Positions 33,875 to 43,082 of a DNA stretch of 64,000 bases are shown here, piece by piece. The translations under genes and the position numbers were made by a program. Positions within the stretch are counted from its first letter, which is position 1. The number at the start of each line of letters is the position of its first letter. The notes beneath the pieces were generated by a model that worked only from the letters and a program-made list of their open reading frames with translations, ran no database searches and was not told the DNA's origin. The stretch covers positions 248,001-312,000 of the forward strand of contig JARUHJ010000001.1 of NCBI GenBank assembly GCA_029667085.1, in the 5' to 3' direction. The stretch comes from Deltaproteobacteria bacterium IMCC39524 (GTDB lineage Bacteria; Desulfobacterota; Desulfuromonadia; Desulfuromonadales; BM103).

Positions 33875-33931
33875 TTGAGACTTTATCGTTAGCAAACAAT
33901 AACTTGCACCGCTGATCAAGTCTGTGATATG

Positions 33932-33976
33932 ACACTGCCGGGTGACACATTTGTGTTACCCGGCAGTGTGTTTTAA
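33932..33976 (+). terminator. Strong intrinsic terminator after dodecin gene
   Basis: ACACTGCCGGGTGACAC (33932-33948) pairs with GTGTTACCCGGCAGTGT (33953-33969), 17 bp with one G-T pair, loop ATTT, then GTTTTAA. Confidence 0.9.
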
Positions 33977-34110
33977 CGAAGCCTCCACACCTCCCATGCC
34001 TGTTGATGTTTTATTTGCAGGCCATTTCGTTTATATAAGCTGCCGTATTTGTTGGTTTATCATGGGTTTTCACGTCTAAAGATTCTGCTGTATTAATTTT
34101 AATCGAGTGT

Positions 34111-34127
34111 TTGGAACAGCCCTTGCT
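34111..34127 (+). promoter_or_regulatory. Sigma-54 (-24/-12) promoter candidate
   Basis: TTGGAACAGCCCTTGCT places GG and GC ten bases apart and has a perfect TTGCT -12 box; the -24 box is TTGGAACA instead of YTGGCACG. Transcription would start near 34138, about 40-50 bp before the DUF882 gene. Confidence 0.55.
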
Positions 34128-34174
34128 ATGTATGAATACGAAACCAACGTATCTATACATCTTTAACTTCAAGG

Positions 34175-34768
34175 TTGACGCGTATCATGCAGCAAGACGA
34201 ACAACTTATTGAAAAGTTACCAGACCTGAATCGCCGCCAGATCCTCAAGGCAGGTGTTTTAGGTTCCTTCTTTTGTTTATTCCCTATGCAGGCTTTAGCA
34301 AAGTTTTCTTTAACTGGCGTACAAGAACGAAGCCTGAGCCTACTTAATACACATACTGGCGAACGCCTGAAAGAGGTTGTCTATTGGGAACAGGGCAACT
34401 ACGTCCTCGATGCACTTGAACACTTGAATCATGTTCTGCGTGATCATCGCACTAACGAAGTCCATCCGATTGACCCGATGACTCTCGACCTGATGGCTGC
34501 GATCTCTCGAAAAGTAGAGGCAAAGCGGCCTTTCGAGATTATCTCCGGTTACCGTTCACCGCAAACCAACAAAGCCCTTAACAAACAATCGCGCGGTGTC
34601 GCCAAGAACAGCTATCATATGCAGGGCAAAGCGATTGATTTACGTCTGCCAGGAGTTCCACTCAAAGCCGTTCGCAAGGCAGCTCTTGAACTTAGAATGG
34701 GCGGGGTAGGGTATTACGCGAAATCAGATTTTGTCCATATTGACTCTGGCAAGGTACGTAGCTGGTAA
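34175..34768 (+). CDS. DUF882 / YcbK-like M15 peptidase, Tat-exported
   Basis: 197 residues. The N-terminus carries a twin-arginine-type signal: NRRQILKAGVLGSFFCLFPMQALA (shown in parts NRRQILKAG and the following hydrophobic stretch). The M15-like domain has FEIISGYRSPQTNKAL, SYHMQGKAIDLRL (HxxGxAxD zinc motif) and FVHIDSG (third ligand). DUF882/YcbK proteins are peptidoglycan peptidase relatives acting in the periplasm. The start may be the ATG at 34187. It has a sigma-54-like promoter and the terminator at 34872. Confidence 0.87.
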   Translation: MTRIMQQDEQLIEKLPDLNRRQILKAGVLGSFFCLFPMQALAKFSLTGVQERSLSLLNTHTGERLKEVVYWEQGNYVLDALEHLNHVLRDHRTNEVHPIDPMTLDLMAAISRKVEAKRPFEIISGYRSPQTNKALNKQSRGVAKNSYHMQGKAIDLRLPGVPLKAVRKAALELRMGGVGYYAKSDFVHIDSGKVRSW

Positions 34769-34783
34769 AAGAGTTTATGTTTG

Positions 34784-34900
34784 TAGTAGAAACACGGAAT
34801 AAATGGGAATAAGCTAAATAAATGGGAAGTTTTTGCAAGCAATAATATATTCTGAATAAAAAGCTTATACGAAGGCCCTCCAATTGGAGGGCCTTTTTTT
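34784..34900 (+). terminator. TAGAAACACGG-repeat with intrinsic terminator, copy 1
   Basis: A block TAGAAACACGGAATAAATG (34787-34805) is followed about 65 bp later by the stem AAGGCCCTCCAA/TTGGAGGGCCTT (34872-34895) and T7. The same two parts recur in order at 40604-40720, so this is a repeated 3'-end module. Here it terminates the DUF882 gene. Confidence 0.75.
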
Positions 34901-34950
34901 AGTTTTGAAGACATACCGTCTTGAAATATAGAAATCACATGATATTAGTT

Positions 34951-35005
34951 AAATCTGACACTGTGTCAGTTTTGTGATGGTCGACATGTTAAATCAGGGT
35001 TTAAC
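34951..35005. promoter_or_regulatory. Palindromic operator candidates upstream of the TetR gene
   Basis: CTGACAC-T-GTGTCAG (34955-34969) is a perfect 15-bp palindrome with AAA/TTT symmetry outside it, the size expected of a TetR-family site. A second dyad, GTTAAA-N6-TTTAAC, lies at 34988-35005. Both are within 110 bp of the tetR start. Binding is inference. Confidence 0.55.
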
Positions 35006-35063
35006 GAGTTGAAAACACTGATTCAATGATGTTTCTCAACACGAATATCTAAAGGTGTGAGTG

Positions 35064-35741
35064 ATGCCAGTCAGTAAGCAACTATCGTCTCCTCTTCACT
35101 TGAGTCCTAAACCTTCTCTCAGGGTAACTAAATCCGAGCGCACACGTACTGCAATCCTCAATGCGGCATTGGATTTTGTCTGGGTGCACCCGTTTCACGA
35201 AATGACCGTCAGCTCATTGATGGACTCAACAGGAGTGAGCCGTGCGACATTTTACCAGTATTTCAGTGACCTGCATGAATTGATGGAGACCTTGCTGGAC
35301 TTTCTGCAAGAAGAAATTTTTGTTGCTGCCGCGCCTTGGATTAGCGGAACCGGCGATCCTGTCTCTTTGATGTATGAGGCCCTGGATGGGTTGGTTCGTG
35401 TCTGTTATGAACGAGGCCCATTGTTGAAAGCAATATTTGATTCGGCTACTGCCGACAAACGTTTTGAAAACGCCTGGGAAAAGTTTTTAGGTGGGTTCGA
35501 TGATGCCGGTTGTGCTCGAATTAAAGCAGATCAGGAGCAGGGCCTGATTCCGGACTTTGACCCTTACAGTGTCATGTTTGCGCTCAATCGACTTGATGCT
35601 TATACGCTTATCAGTGCGTTTGGACAGCACCCAAGGAAAGAGCCCGAACCAATCCGTGAAGCACTGGCTCGAATTTGGGCTTCTTCGCTTTATGGTGCCG
35701 AATATATCGGGACCGGATCCTCGACTCTCAACCGAACATAA
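35064..35741 (+). CDS. TetR-family transcriptional regulator
   Basis: 225 residues. The N-terminal HTH reads SERTRTAILNAALDFVWVHP and MTVSSLMDSTGVSRATFYQYF (about 30-75), the canonical TetR DNA-binding fold. The rest is a helical ligand domain. ATG at 35064 follows AAAGGTG; a GTG one codon earlier is also in frame. It likely represses itself and the DUF1254 operon 53 bp downstream via the palindromes upstream. The ligand is unknown. Confidence 0.9.
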   Translation: MPVSKQLSSPLHLSPKPSLRVTKSERTRTAILNAALDFVWVHPFHEMTVSSLMDSTGVSRATFYQYFSDLHELMETLLDFLQEEIFVAAAPWISGTGDPVSLMYEALDGLVRVCYERGPLLKAIFDSATADKRFENAWEKFLGGFDDAGCARIKADQEQGLIPDFDPYSVMFALNRLDAYTLISAFGQHPRKEPEPIREALARIWASSLYGAEYIGTGSSTLNRT

Positions 35742-35794
35742 GCAATCAGAGCAAAGTAAAATTAATTGTTTAACTTATACGAGGAGAACGTCTA

Positions 35795-37330
35795 ATGAAG
35801 AAAGTATGCATCAAAGTCTACTTGAGCATTGCAGTAACGTTTCTCATTACACAGTTTATGTGCTTACCGATTGGAGCACAGGTCAGCAAGGAAGTTCTGG
35901 ATTCAATTTCGACTCCAGATCAGGTAGAGACGTCGATCGGCACTCTAAAGTTTCTTGATGGGGCGCCCTATCCCGAAACGGCTGACAAAGTTTATGACTA
36001 CCTAGACACGATGCGCGGTGTGGATGCTTTTCTAAAAGGCATGCCCGGCGCATCCTTACAGGCACTGATTCATGGCAATCACGAGTTAGGTGCAACGGCG
36101 TCTCACCAGGTGATGATCATGGATAAACTGATGGATTCCACATCACTCTTTCTGACTGGAAACACGTCCACAATGTATGTCTTACCCACGCTTAACCTGA
36201 AACGCGATGGCGCAACTGTGCTCGAAGCGCCGCCGGGCATGCTGGGCGCCTTTAATGATGCATGGTTCCGTTACATGCAGGACATTGGTCCTGCCGGGCC
36301 CGACAAGGGCAAGGGCGGCAAATACCTGGTGCTTCCGCCCGATTATGAGGGCGAAATTCCCGAGGGTTATTTCGTTGTCCCATCCAAGACATACAACGTA
36401 TGGGTTTTCATGCGTGCCTCTATAGCCAAGGGACTGGAGCCGGCGGCTAAGAATGTGGAACAGAACCTGCTGATTTACCCCCTGTCGAAAAAAGAAAATC
36501 CCCCCGAAATGGAGTTCATCAGCGGTTCATTTGTTTCGTTCAACACGATTCACGCGAATAACTACTTGTTTTATGAGCACCTCAACGAGTGGATCCAGGA
36601 AGAGCATCTCGACATGCTGGACCCGGAAACACGCGGCCTGTTTGCCTCGATCGGTATTGAAAAAGGTAAGCCTTTCAAGCCTGATGAACGCATGAAGAAC
36701 ATACTCACAGATGCAGTGAAGATCGCCAACGCCACCGCCCGTTCCATCGTGTGGCACCCTCGTACCGATGGAACCATGAAGGGTATAAGGATTTATCCTG
36801 ATACGGACAGTGCCTGGCTGATGGGTTGGGTGGACAAGAATGTTTTTTTTAACGGCAAAGATGGCAAAACCATGAATTCTGACGCTCGCGTGATGTTCCA
36901 TTACCCCTATACCGCTGTGACTCCGGCCATGGCGGTCAGCAAAGCCGGGGTAGGTTCGGACTACGGAATTGCTTACGTCGATTCAAACAAGATGCCTTTT
37001 GATGGCAGTAAAACGTACAAGCTGAATCTGCCCGCAAATCCTCCGGCCAAGGCGTTTTGGGCGCTGACGATGTATGACAACCAAACCCGCTCGCAACTTC
37101 AAACCAGCCAGAAGTTCCCAACCGTCGGCAGCCAGACCAAAGGTCTCAGGCAAAACGAGGACGGCTCGTACGATATCTACTTTTCGCCGGAGCCACCGAA
37201 AGGTTTTGAGAACAACTGGCTTGCAACCGTGCCGGGGAAAGGCTGGTTTGTCGCGTTGCGGATGTACGGACCGCTTGAGCCCTGGATTGAGAAAACCTGG
37301 CGCCCTGGTGAAATCGAATTGGTGAAATAG
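35795..37330 (+). CDS. DUF1254/DUF1214 domain protein (long form), secreted
   Basis: 511 residues. A signal peptide (about 1-28, ending PIGAQ) precedes the DUF1254 domain (DTMRGVDAFLKGMPGASLQAL, then NTSTMYVLPTLNLKRDG) and the C-terminal DUF1214 domain (YKLNLPANPPAKAFWALTMYDNQTRSQL, PEPPKGFENNWLATVPGKGW). These domains occur in many marine and soil bacteria, often next to TetR regulators; biochemical function is not established. GAGGAGAACG precedes the start. Another DUF1214-type gene follows 53 bp downstream. Confidence 0.9.
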   Translation: MKKVCIKVYLSIAVTFLITQFMCLPIGAQVSKEVLDSISTPDQVETSIGTLKFLDGAPYPETADKVYDYLDTMRGVDAFLKGMPGASLQALIHGNHELGATASHQVMIMDKLMDSTSLFLTGNTSTMYVLPTLNLKRDGATVLEAPPGMLGAFNDAWFRYMQDIGPAGPDKGKGGKYLVLPPDYEGEIPEGYFVVPSKTYNVWVFMRASIAKGLEPAAKNVEQNLLIYPLSKKENPPEMEFISGSFVSFNTIHANNYLFYEHLNEWIQEEHLDMLDPETRGLFASIGIEKGKPFKPDERMKNILTDAVKIANATARSIVWHPRTDGTMKGIRIYPDTDSAWLMGWVDKNVFFNGKDGKTMNSDARVMFHYPYTAVTPAMAVSKAGVGSDYGIAYVDSNKMPFDGSKTYKLNLPANPPAKAFWALTMYDNQTRSQLQTSQKFPTVGSQTKGLRQNEDGSYDIYFSPEPPKGFENNWLATVPGKGWFVALRMYGPLEPWIEKTWRPGEIELVK

Positions 37331-37383
37331 TTGAGAATTGAACAACACCTGATAGCGAAAAGTCATACACAGGAGAATCAGAT

Positions 37384-38421
37384 ATGAGAGCACAATCCAG
37401 ATTACAGCGATCCCTCCAGGCATTCTTATTAGGGTCGTGCCTTTCAATTTTTGCCCTGACATCGGCGTATGCTGAGGATGCACCCAACGTCACCGCCGAC
37501 AACTACGTCCGTGCCGAGTCGGACTTTCAGATGAAAGGCTACATCGAGAGCTTCGACAATTTCGGGAAGTTCCATCACAACCGGAAGCCCTATGATGTGG
37601 ACAACCAGATTACCATTCGGGGCAACCGGGACACGCTCTACTCGTTCGGCGTATGGGATCTGAGGTCTCCGGTCACGATCACAATGCCGGAGACCAAGGG
37701 GCGCTACCAGTCCTTGATGATCGTGAGTCAGGATCATTCGATCTGGGGGCTCTACGGCCCCAAAACCGGCACCCTGACAGAAGAAAAGGTCGGAACGCGA
37801 TATGTGCTCCTGACCATTCGAACCTTTGCGGATCCGAATGACGAGGAAGACATGAAGGAGGCGTATCGACTTCAGGAAGCCGTAGTCGTCGAGCAGGCGG
37901 ATCTTGGAGAGTTCGAGGTGCCCGACTGGAAGAAGGACGAGGTGGAGAAGATGCGGGAGACGATCAACGTGGTCGCCTCCACCGTCACGGATTCCGGAAA
38001 GCTGTTCGGCAAGAAGGAAGATCTGGATCCGGTCTACTGGATGCTGGGTGCCGCCCTTGGTTGGGGCGGACTGCCGGCAGAAGCCGCCAGCTACGTGAAC
38101 GTTGTCCCGGAGAAAAACGACGGGAAGACCGCCTACACCCTTACCGCGAAGGACGTGCCGGTGGACGCCTTCTGGTCCGTGACCCTCTACGACGACAAGG
38201 GATTGATGCCGGTCAACGAGTACAACGCCTACTCCTTCAACAATGTCACGGCCAAGAAGGACAAAGACGGCAGCATCACCATTCGCTTCGGCGGTGATCC
38301 CAAGGCGGACAACTTCCTGCCGATCGTGCCAGGCTGGAATTACATCGTCAGGTTATATAAGCCGAAGAAGGAAATCCTGGATGGAAGTTGGACATTCCCG
38401 GAGCCGAAAGCCGTTAAATAG
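37384..38421 (+). CDS. DUF1254/DUF1214 domain protein (short form), secreted
   Basis: 345 residues. A signal peptide (about 1-31, ending TSAYA) is followed by IRGNRDTLYSFGVWDLRSPV and a C-terminal DUF1214 stretch: YTLTAKDVPVDAFWSVTLYDDKG, then FGGDPKADNFLPIVPGWNY. Homologous to part of the preceding protein but not a copy. Codon third positions are strongly G/C (many CTG, CCG, GAC, AAG), more than in the upstream gene, which suggests a different origin. CAGGAGAATCAG precedes the ATG. Confidence 0.88.
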   Translation: MRAQSRLQRSLQAFLLGSCLSIFALTSAYAEDAPNVTADNYVRAESDFQMKGYIESFDNFGKFHHNRKPYDVDNQITIRGNRDTLYSFGVWDLRSPVTITMPETKGRYQSLMIVSQDHSIWGLYGPKTGTLTEEKVGTRYVLLTIRTFADPNDEEDMKEAYRLQEAVVVEQADLGEFEVPDWKKDEVEKMRETINVVASTVTDSGKLFGKKEDLDPVYWMLGAALGWGGLPAEAASYVNVVPEKNDGKTAYTLTAKDVPVDAFWSVTLYDDKGLMPVNEYNAYSFNNVTAKKDKDGSITIRFGGDPKADNFLPIVPGWNYIVRLYKPKKEILDGSWTFPEPKAVK

Positions 38422-38531
38422 AGTTTGTACGTGGGACTGTTTAAATCAACGCGTCCGCTCGCGGGCGACTTCGAAAAGACTTTACAAACGATTTCTATTT
38501 GGCTTCGTGGAAAGCCTGGAGGTACTGATTT

Positions 38532-39299
38532 GTGATTTACCATTTACAACGTTTAGCTTTTAGTCTTGCCATAGCTCTCTGTTGTTCCTTGGCGTTAACA
38601 ACTCCCGTCATTGCTGAAACACAGGTCAGCGACGAGAACTGGGAGTTTGGCGGAGCTGCTTATCTTTGGGCTGCAGGGGTAGAAGGGACGGATTCGGCTG
38701 GAGATGAGATCGATGTTTCATTCTCTGACATCGTGAAGGATCTTGATGGTGGCCTCATGGGCATCATCTCCGCCCGTAAAGGCAAGTGGACGCTGCTTGC
38801 AGATATCATCTACCTGAGCATTAATCAAGAAACCAGTTCAACTGCGAATATTATCGGAGTCCCGGAAAAGGTTGATGTTGATGTGAAGCTGGAGGGTTTC
38901 GTCTCGACTTTGCTTGCCGCCTATCGTGTCCAGGAGAGTGACATGACCAGTGTCGACCTTCTGGTTGGTGCTCGCTACTTTAGAGTGGATGTCGATTTAG
39001 ATGTTGATGTTGGGGCAAGTAAGACCAAAGCTTCAGATTCCGGGGATGTTCTGGACGGCATCATTGGTGCCCAGGTGTTATTAAACCTCAGTGACAAGTG
39101 GTATCTCTCCTGCTATGCAGACGTAGGGACCGGAGACAGCAAGCGGACCTGGCAGGTATGGCCCGGTTTCGGTTATCGGCTTGAAAAGGTTGATGTGGTT
39201 GCGGGTTACCGCCACCTTGAGTGGGAGAGTGATGATGGTGACACTATCGACGACATAAACTTCAGCGGCCCTATGCTTGGTTTCAAGACACAATTTTAA
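38532..39299 (+). CDS. Outer-membrane beta-barrel protein
   Basis: 255 residues with a signal peptide (about 1-29, ending TPVIA) and a mature part of amphipathic strands: WEFGGAAYLWAAGVEG, WTLLADIIYLSINQE, a closing strand PMLGFKTQF with terminal phenylalanine. The start is a GTG with GGAGGT eight bases upstream. It may be the outer-membrane partner of the DUF1254 proteins, 110 bp upstream, but substrate and function are not evident. Confidence 0.78.
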   Translation: MIYHLQRLAFSLAIALCCSLALTTPVIAETQVSDENWEFGGAAYLWAAGVEGTDSAGDEIDVSFSDIVKDLDGGLMGIISARKGKWTLLADIIYLSINQETSSTANIIGVPEKVDVDVKLEGFVSTLLAAYRVQESDMTSVDLLVGARYFRVDVDLDVDVGASKTKASDSGDVLDGIIGAQVLLNLSDKWYLSCYADVGTGDSKRTWQVWPGFGYRLEKVDVVAGYRHLEWESDDGDTIDDINFSGPMLGFKTQF

Positions 39300-39351
39300 C
39301 AATTGATAATCAATCATTTTTACAAATTGCTTTCACAGGACAGGCTTTTCA

Positions 39352-40353
39352 ATGGCTTTGAGACTCGCCCACATTTACCTGCCCAAAGACAGTTCCGGAC
39401 TTTTGGATGACCTGACAGAAAAGTTCAATATCATCGAGCATTACGAACTGGAAGAGAAAAACTGGAACGAGGTCAAACTTCTTCTCGATGCAGAGATGTC
39501 TGAACCGGTATTGGATTACATGGAAAATCGATTTGGTCAACAACCAGGTTTTCGGGTGATCGTTACGCCGGTGGAAGCCGTTATTCCCCGTCTGGAAGTG
39601 GAAGAGAAGGCTGAGACAGTCGAAGACAGCCAAAAGAGCGAGAATGAAGCAAAGAGAATCCACCGTGAAGAATTGTACGAGGATATCAACAATGTTTCTT
39701 CTGTTGGTCGCACATTTATACTGCTGGTGATTCTGTCCGCCTGTGTTGCGGCGATCGGCCTTTTGCGAGCCAACGTTGCCATTATCATCGGCGCTATGGT
39801 CATTGCGCCACTGTTGGGCCCGAATATGGGCATTGCGCTTGCCGCAACCCTCGGTGATTCGGCTTTGGCGAAACGATCCTTTAAGACAGTGTCTGTCGGG
39901 ATTGGCGTTGCGTTGATCATCGCAGTTGCCTTGGGATGGTTTGCTCAGGTTGACGTAACAAATCCAGAAATAGCCGGCCGCTTACAGGTGAGTTACGCAG
40001 ATTTTGTTCTCGCACTTGCATCGGGGGCTGCTGGTGCGCTCTCTTTTACCTCAGGAGTACCGGGAAGCCTCATCGGTGTCATGGTGGCCGTTGCCTTGCT
40101 GCCCCCCTTGATGGTCTTCGGACTGCTCATAGGAGACGGCCAGTTTCATCAAAGTTATCAAGCCTTCCTGTTGCTCATGACCAACGTGGTCTGCGTTAAC
40201 ATTTCTGGCGTGGCGATGTTTCTCTTTCAGGGAGTTCGGCCCAACAGGTGGTGGGAGGCAAAAAAAGCTAAAAAACAAACACGGATCGCTATTGCGGTCT
40301 GGTTTTTTTTATTGGCCATGCTCGCCATTTTGATTCAACTTGACTTTAGATAA
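39352..40353 (+). CDS. TIGR00341/DUF389 membrane protein
   Basis: 333 residues. A soluble N-terminal region (about 1-115) with ferredoxin-like strands and an acidic linker is followed by seven or so membrane helices; ANVAIIIGAMVIAPLLGPNM is the DUF389 signature. The family is widespread and without assigned activity, though transport is suspected. It starts 52 bp after the barrel gene. Confidence 0.88.
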   Translation: MALRLAHIYLPKDSSGLLDDLTEKFNIIEHYELEEKNWNEVKLLLDAEMSEPVLDYMENRFGQQPGFRVIVTPVEAVIPRLEVEEKAETVEDSQKSENEAKRIHREELYEDINNVSSVGRTFILLVILSACVAAIGLLRANVAIIIGAMVIAPLLGPNMGIALAATLGDSALAKRSFKTVSVGIGVALIIAVALGWFAQVDVTNPEIAGRLQVSYADFVLALASGAAGALSFTSGVPGSLIGVMVAVALLPPLMVFGLLIGDGQFHQSYQAFLLLMTNVVCVNISGVAMFLFQGVRPNRWWEAKKAKKQTRIAIAVWFFLLAMLAILIQLDFR

Positions 40354-40459
40354 GCTGGAGCCTTGAATTGAGAGAGTCAGGTGTCCGGTCGGGATCGAAC
40401 TGGTGGGACAGTAAAGGGCTGAGTGCTGATTTTATTTATAACCAAAATCGCTCAAGGAA

Positions 40460-40530
40460 ATTCCCATTTATTCAGCCTGAAATGCGGAACATTCCCATTT
40501 TTTAGAGGGTCTTTTGCCAGAATCAATAAA
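40460..40530. repeat. TTCCCATTTATT / AATAAATGGGAA short repeats
   Basis: Within 40460-40535 the motif TTCCCATTTATT appears direct, TTCCCATTTTTT again, then AATAAATGGGAA inverted. The same word occurs in the 34784-34900 module (AATAAATGGGAA). The 577-bp gap to the alkyl sulfatase holds these, a repeat-terminator module and a G-run at about 40819-40830, but no gene. Confidence 0.6.
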
Positions 40531-40603
40531 TGGGAAAATAGGGTAGGTCGCTGAAATCGTAAGATTTCCATTTCCCAACTATTCGAGGTCCTACAATTTG
40601 GTT

Positions 40604-40720
40604 GTAGAAACACGGAATAAATGTGATTACGCCACATATATAAGAACACTCCCTATGCGATAATTTAGTGAGAATAATCGATACTTAAAAAGCCCTCCAA
40701 ACTGGAGAGCTTTTTTTGTG
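40604..40720 (+). terminator. TAGAAACACGG-repeat with intrinsic terminator, copy 2
   Basis: GTAGAAACACGGAATAAATG (about 40605-40624) is followed by the stem AAAGCCCTCCA/TGGAGAGCTTT (40688-40712) and TTTTT. It matches the 34784-34900 module in both parts but the segment between differs. It lies 250 bp after the TIGR00341 gene. Confidence 0.7.
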
Positions 40721-40930
40721 CTCGAGTTGTATGTTGATTGAATGGGAATAAGTTCTAATCCATTCAAATGCTCACAGGATCGTATAGCCCTCCTTTTATA
40801 GCATTCAATATTTTTTTTGGGGGGGGGGGAACTTTTAATTTTATCTGTTATAAATTACGAATACCTTACCAAGTTAGTAAGTTATTTGGCGCTCATAAAC
40901 ATTCGATCCAACATTTAAGGGAGATTTTAC

Positions 40931-43018
40931 ATGTCTTGTTTTAAAGCAATCAGTCTTTTGGTCTCCATGCTTGCATTGTCGATAACTTGTTTTGCTGCTG
41001 GTGGCGGTGAGATTGTCAAGGCTGACCCCGACAAACACTTTGACCCCAAGGGCAAGCTGCCCTCGGAGTTTACTGTCGAGTTCCAGAATGGGCAGAGAAA
41101 ATCCCTGCCTTTTGAAGATAAGCGTGATTTCGATGAAGCCAAACAGGGCTTTATCGCGGCCCCAGAGTACAAGCAGATCATGGCCGATGCCGGTCACGTC
41201 GCGTGGGACATGGGCAGCTACGAATTCCTCTTGACCGATAAGGAATACGACACTATCCATCCCTCGCTTCAACGTCAGGCCGTACTTAACATGGCTTATG
41301 GCCTGTACGAAGTACTGCCCGAAAAGATCTACCAGGTGCGCGGTTACGACCTCGCCAACATCACCTTCGTTAAGGGCGACACTGGCTGGATCATTTTCGA
41401 CCCGCTCACGGCCAAAGAGACTGCTGCTGCTGCCCTGAAGTTCATCAACGAAAAACTCGGTGAGCGGCCTGTGGTCGCGGTCGTCTATTCCCACTCTCAT
41501 GCCGATCACTTCGGAGGCGTCCGGGGTGTGGCTGACCAGGCGGACGTAATGAGCGGCAAAATCAAGATCATCGCTCCGGTAGGGTTCATGGATCACGCTG
41601 TGGCCGAGAATGTTTATGCCGGCAACGCTATGACGCGACGCCTTTTCTATCAGTACGGTGTGCTTTTGCCGCGTAGCCCGTTCGGCCATGTCGATCAGTC
41701 GATCGGCAAGAATACGGCAGCCGGCAACCTGGGCCTGATTCCACCAACCGTTATAGTCGAGGATGATTTCGAGGAGATGACAGTTGATGGTGTCAAGATG
41801 GTCTTCCAGAACACCCCGGGGACTGAAGCACCCGCGGAGATGAACACTTACTTCCCGGAGTGGAAAGCCTTCTGGGCCGCGGAAAACATCACAGGGACAG
41901 TGCATAACATCTACACCCTGCGCGGTGCTCTGGTACGAGACGCCCTCGCATGGTCAAAGGGAATCAACGCAGCTCTCTATCATTTCGGCAAGGACGCCGA
42001 AGTTATGTTCGCTTCGCACAGCTGGCCCCGTTGGGGTAATGAGCGTATTCAGGAAGTCATGCGTTCCCAGCGAGACATCTACGCCAATCTGAATAACGAA
42101 GTGCTGCATCTTGCCAATTCGGGTGTTACGGTCAATGAAATTCACAACGTCTATAGCCCACCGAAGAGCTTGCAGAATCAATGGTCCGCCCACAGCTACC
42201 ATGGCTCTGAAGAACACAACAGCCGCGCAGTAGTTAATCGTTACCTGGGCTATTGGGATGCCAACCCGGCGACCCTGATACCACTCTCTCCGCGCGATTC
42301 TGCTCCACTCTATGTGGAGATGATGGGTGGCGCCGAGCCGATTATCAAAAAGGGCAAGGAGCTCTATAGCGAAGGTAAGTATCGTCACGCTATGGAGATC
42401 CTCAATAAACTGGTTTTTGCCGAACCTGAGAATCAGGTCGCCAAAGATCTTTTGGCGGATGTTTACGAGCAAATTGGCTATCAGAAAGAAAGCCCGAGTG
42501 TGCGCAACAGCTTCCTGGCCGGTGCTTATGAGTTGCGTAACGGCATCCCCTCCGGAGCCTCACCCAAGACCAGTGGCCCTGACATGATCAGCGCCATGTC
42601 GACCGAGCTGTGGCTTGACTTTCTCGCGATTCGTCTCGACAGTAAAAAGGCGGATGGGAAGGAGTTCGTCATCAATCTTGTGACACCTGATAATGGCGAA
42701 AAGTTCGTAGTTGAGCTGAGTAATGCCACCTTGACCAACATCGTTGGTTTCCAGGCTGAAGATGCGGACCTGACGGTCACTATCGACCGTGCCGATCTCG
42801 AGAAAACCATGATGGGCGTCGTCAGCATGGATGAGCAGATCACATCCGGCAAAGCCAAACTGGTCGGCGACCCTAAGCCAATCGATCAGCTGAAGTCTAT
42901 GCTTGTTCAGTTCGACATAGGTTTCGAGATTCTGCCAGGCACGGGCGCCAAGGACCTGACTCCGGAGAAAGGTGCGTTTGCCCATGAGCCGCCTGCGATT
43001 GATGCTCTTACAGATTGA
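40931..43018 (+). CDS. Secreted alkyl sulfatase (class III, metallo-beta-lactamase fold)
   Basis: 695 residues. A Sec signal (MSCFKAISLLVSMLALSITCFA) leads to an MBL domain with the di-zinc motif HSHADH in VVYSHSHADHFGGVRGV (about 187-200) and further ligands in the GTEAPAEMNTYFPEWKAFWAAEN region, as in SdsA1 of Pseudomonas. A dimerisation domain and a C-terminal SCP2-like domain (about 560-680) complete the family architecture. It hydrolyses primary alkyl sulfates such as SDS to alcohol and sulfate in the periplasm or outside. It is followed by an arylsulfatase and a phosphatase. Confidence 0.93.
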   Translation: MSCFKAISLLVSMLALSITCFAAGGGEIVKADPDKHFDPKGKLPSEFTVEFQNGQRKSLPFEDKRDFDEAKQGFIAAPEYKQIMADAGHVAWDMGSYEFLLTDKEYDTIHPSLQRQAVLNMAYGLYEVLPEKIYQVRGYDLANITFVKGDTGWIIFDPLTAKETAAAALKFINEKLGERPVVAVVYSHSHADHFGGVRGVADQADVMSGKIKIIAPVGFMDHAVAENVYAGNAMTRRLFYQYGVLLPRSPFGHVDQSIGKNTAAGNLGLIPPTVIVEDDFEEMTVDGVKMVFQNTPGTEAPAEMNTYFPEWKAFWAAENITGTVHNIYTLRGALVRDALAWSKGINAALYHFGKDAEVMFASHSWPRWGNERIQEVMRSQRDIYANLNNEVLHLANSGVTVNEIHNVYSPPKSLQNQWSAHSYHGSEEHNSRAVVNRYLGYWDANPATLIPLSPRDSAPLYVEMMGGAEPIIKKGKELYSEGKYRHAMEILNKLVFAEPENQVAKDLLADVYEQIGYQKESPSVRNSFLAGAYELRNGIPSGASPKTSGPDMISAMSTELWLDFLAIRLDSKKADGKEFVINLVTPDNGEKFVVELSNATLTNIVGFQAEDADLTVTIDRADLEKTMMGVVSMDEQITSGKAKLVGDPKPIDQLKSMLVQFDIGFEILPGTGAKDLTPEKGAFAHEPPAIDALTD

Positions 43019-43047
43019 TGAGTGGTTACAACTGACGATCAAAATGG

Positions 43048-43082
43048 CGAGCGGAGTATTAACTCTGCTCGTCGTTTTTTTT
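43048..43082 (+). terminator. Intrinsic terminator after alkyl sulfatase gene
   Basis: CGAGCGGAGT (43048-43057) pairs with ACTCTGCTCG (43062-43071), one mismatch, loop ATTA, then a run of T (43074-43082). The remaining 250 bp before the arylsulfatase gene hold no other recognisable feature. Confidence 0.88.
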
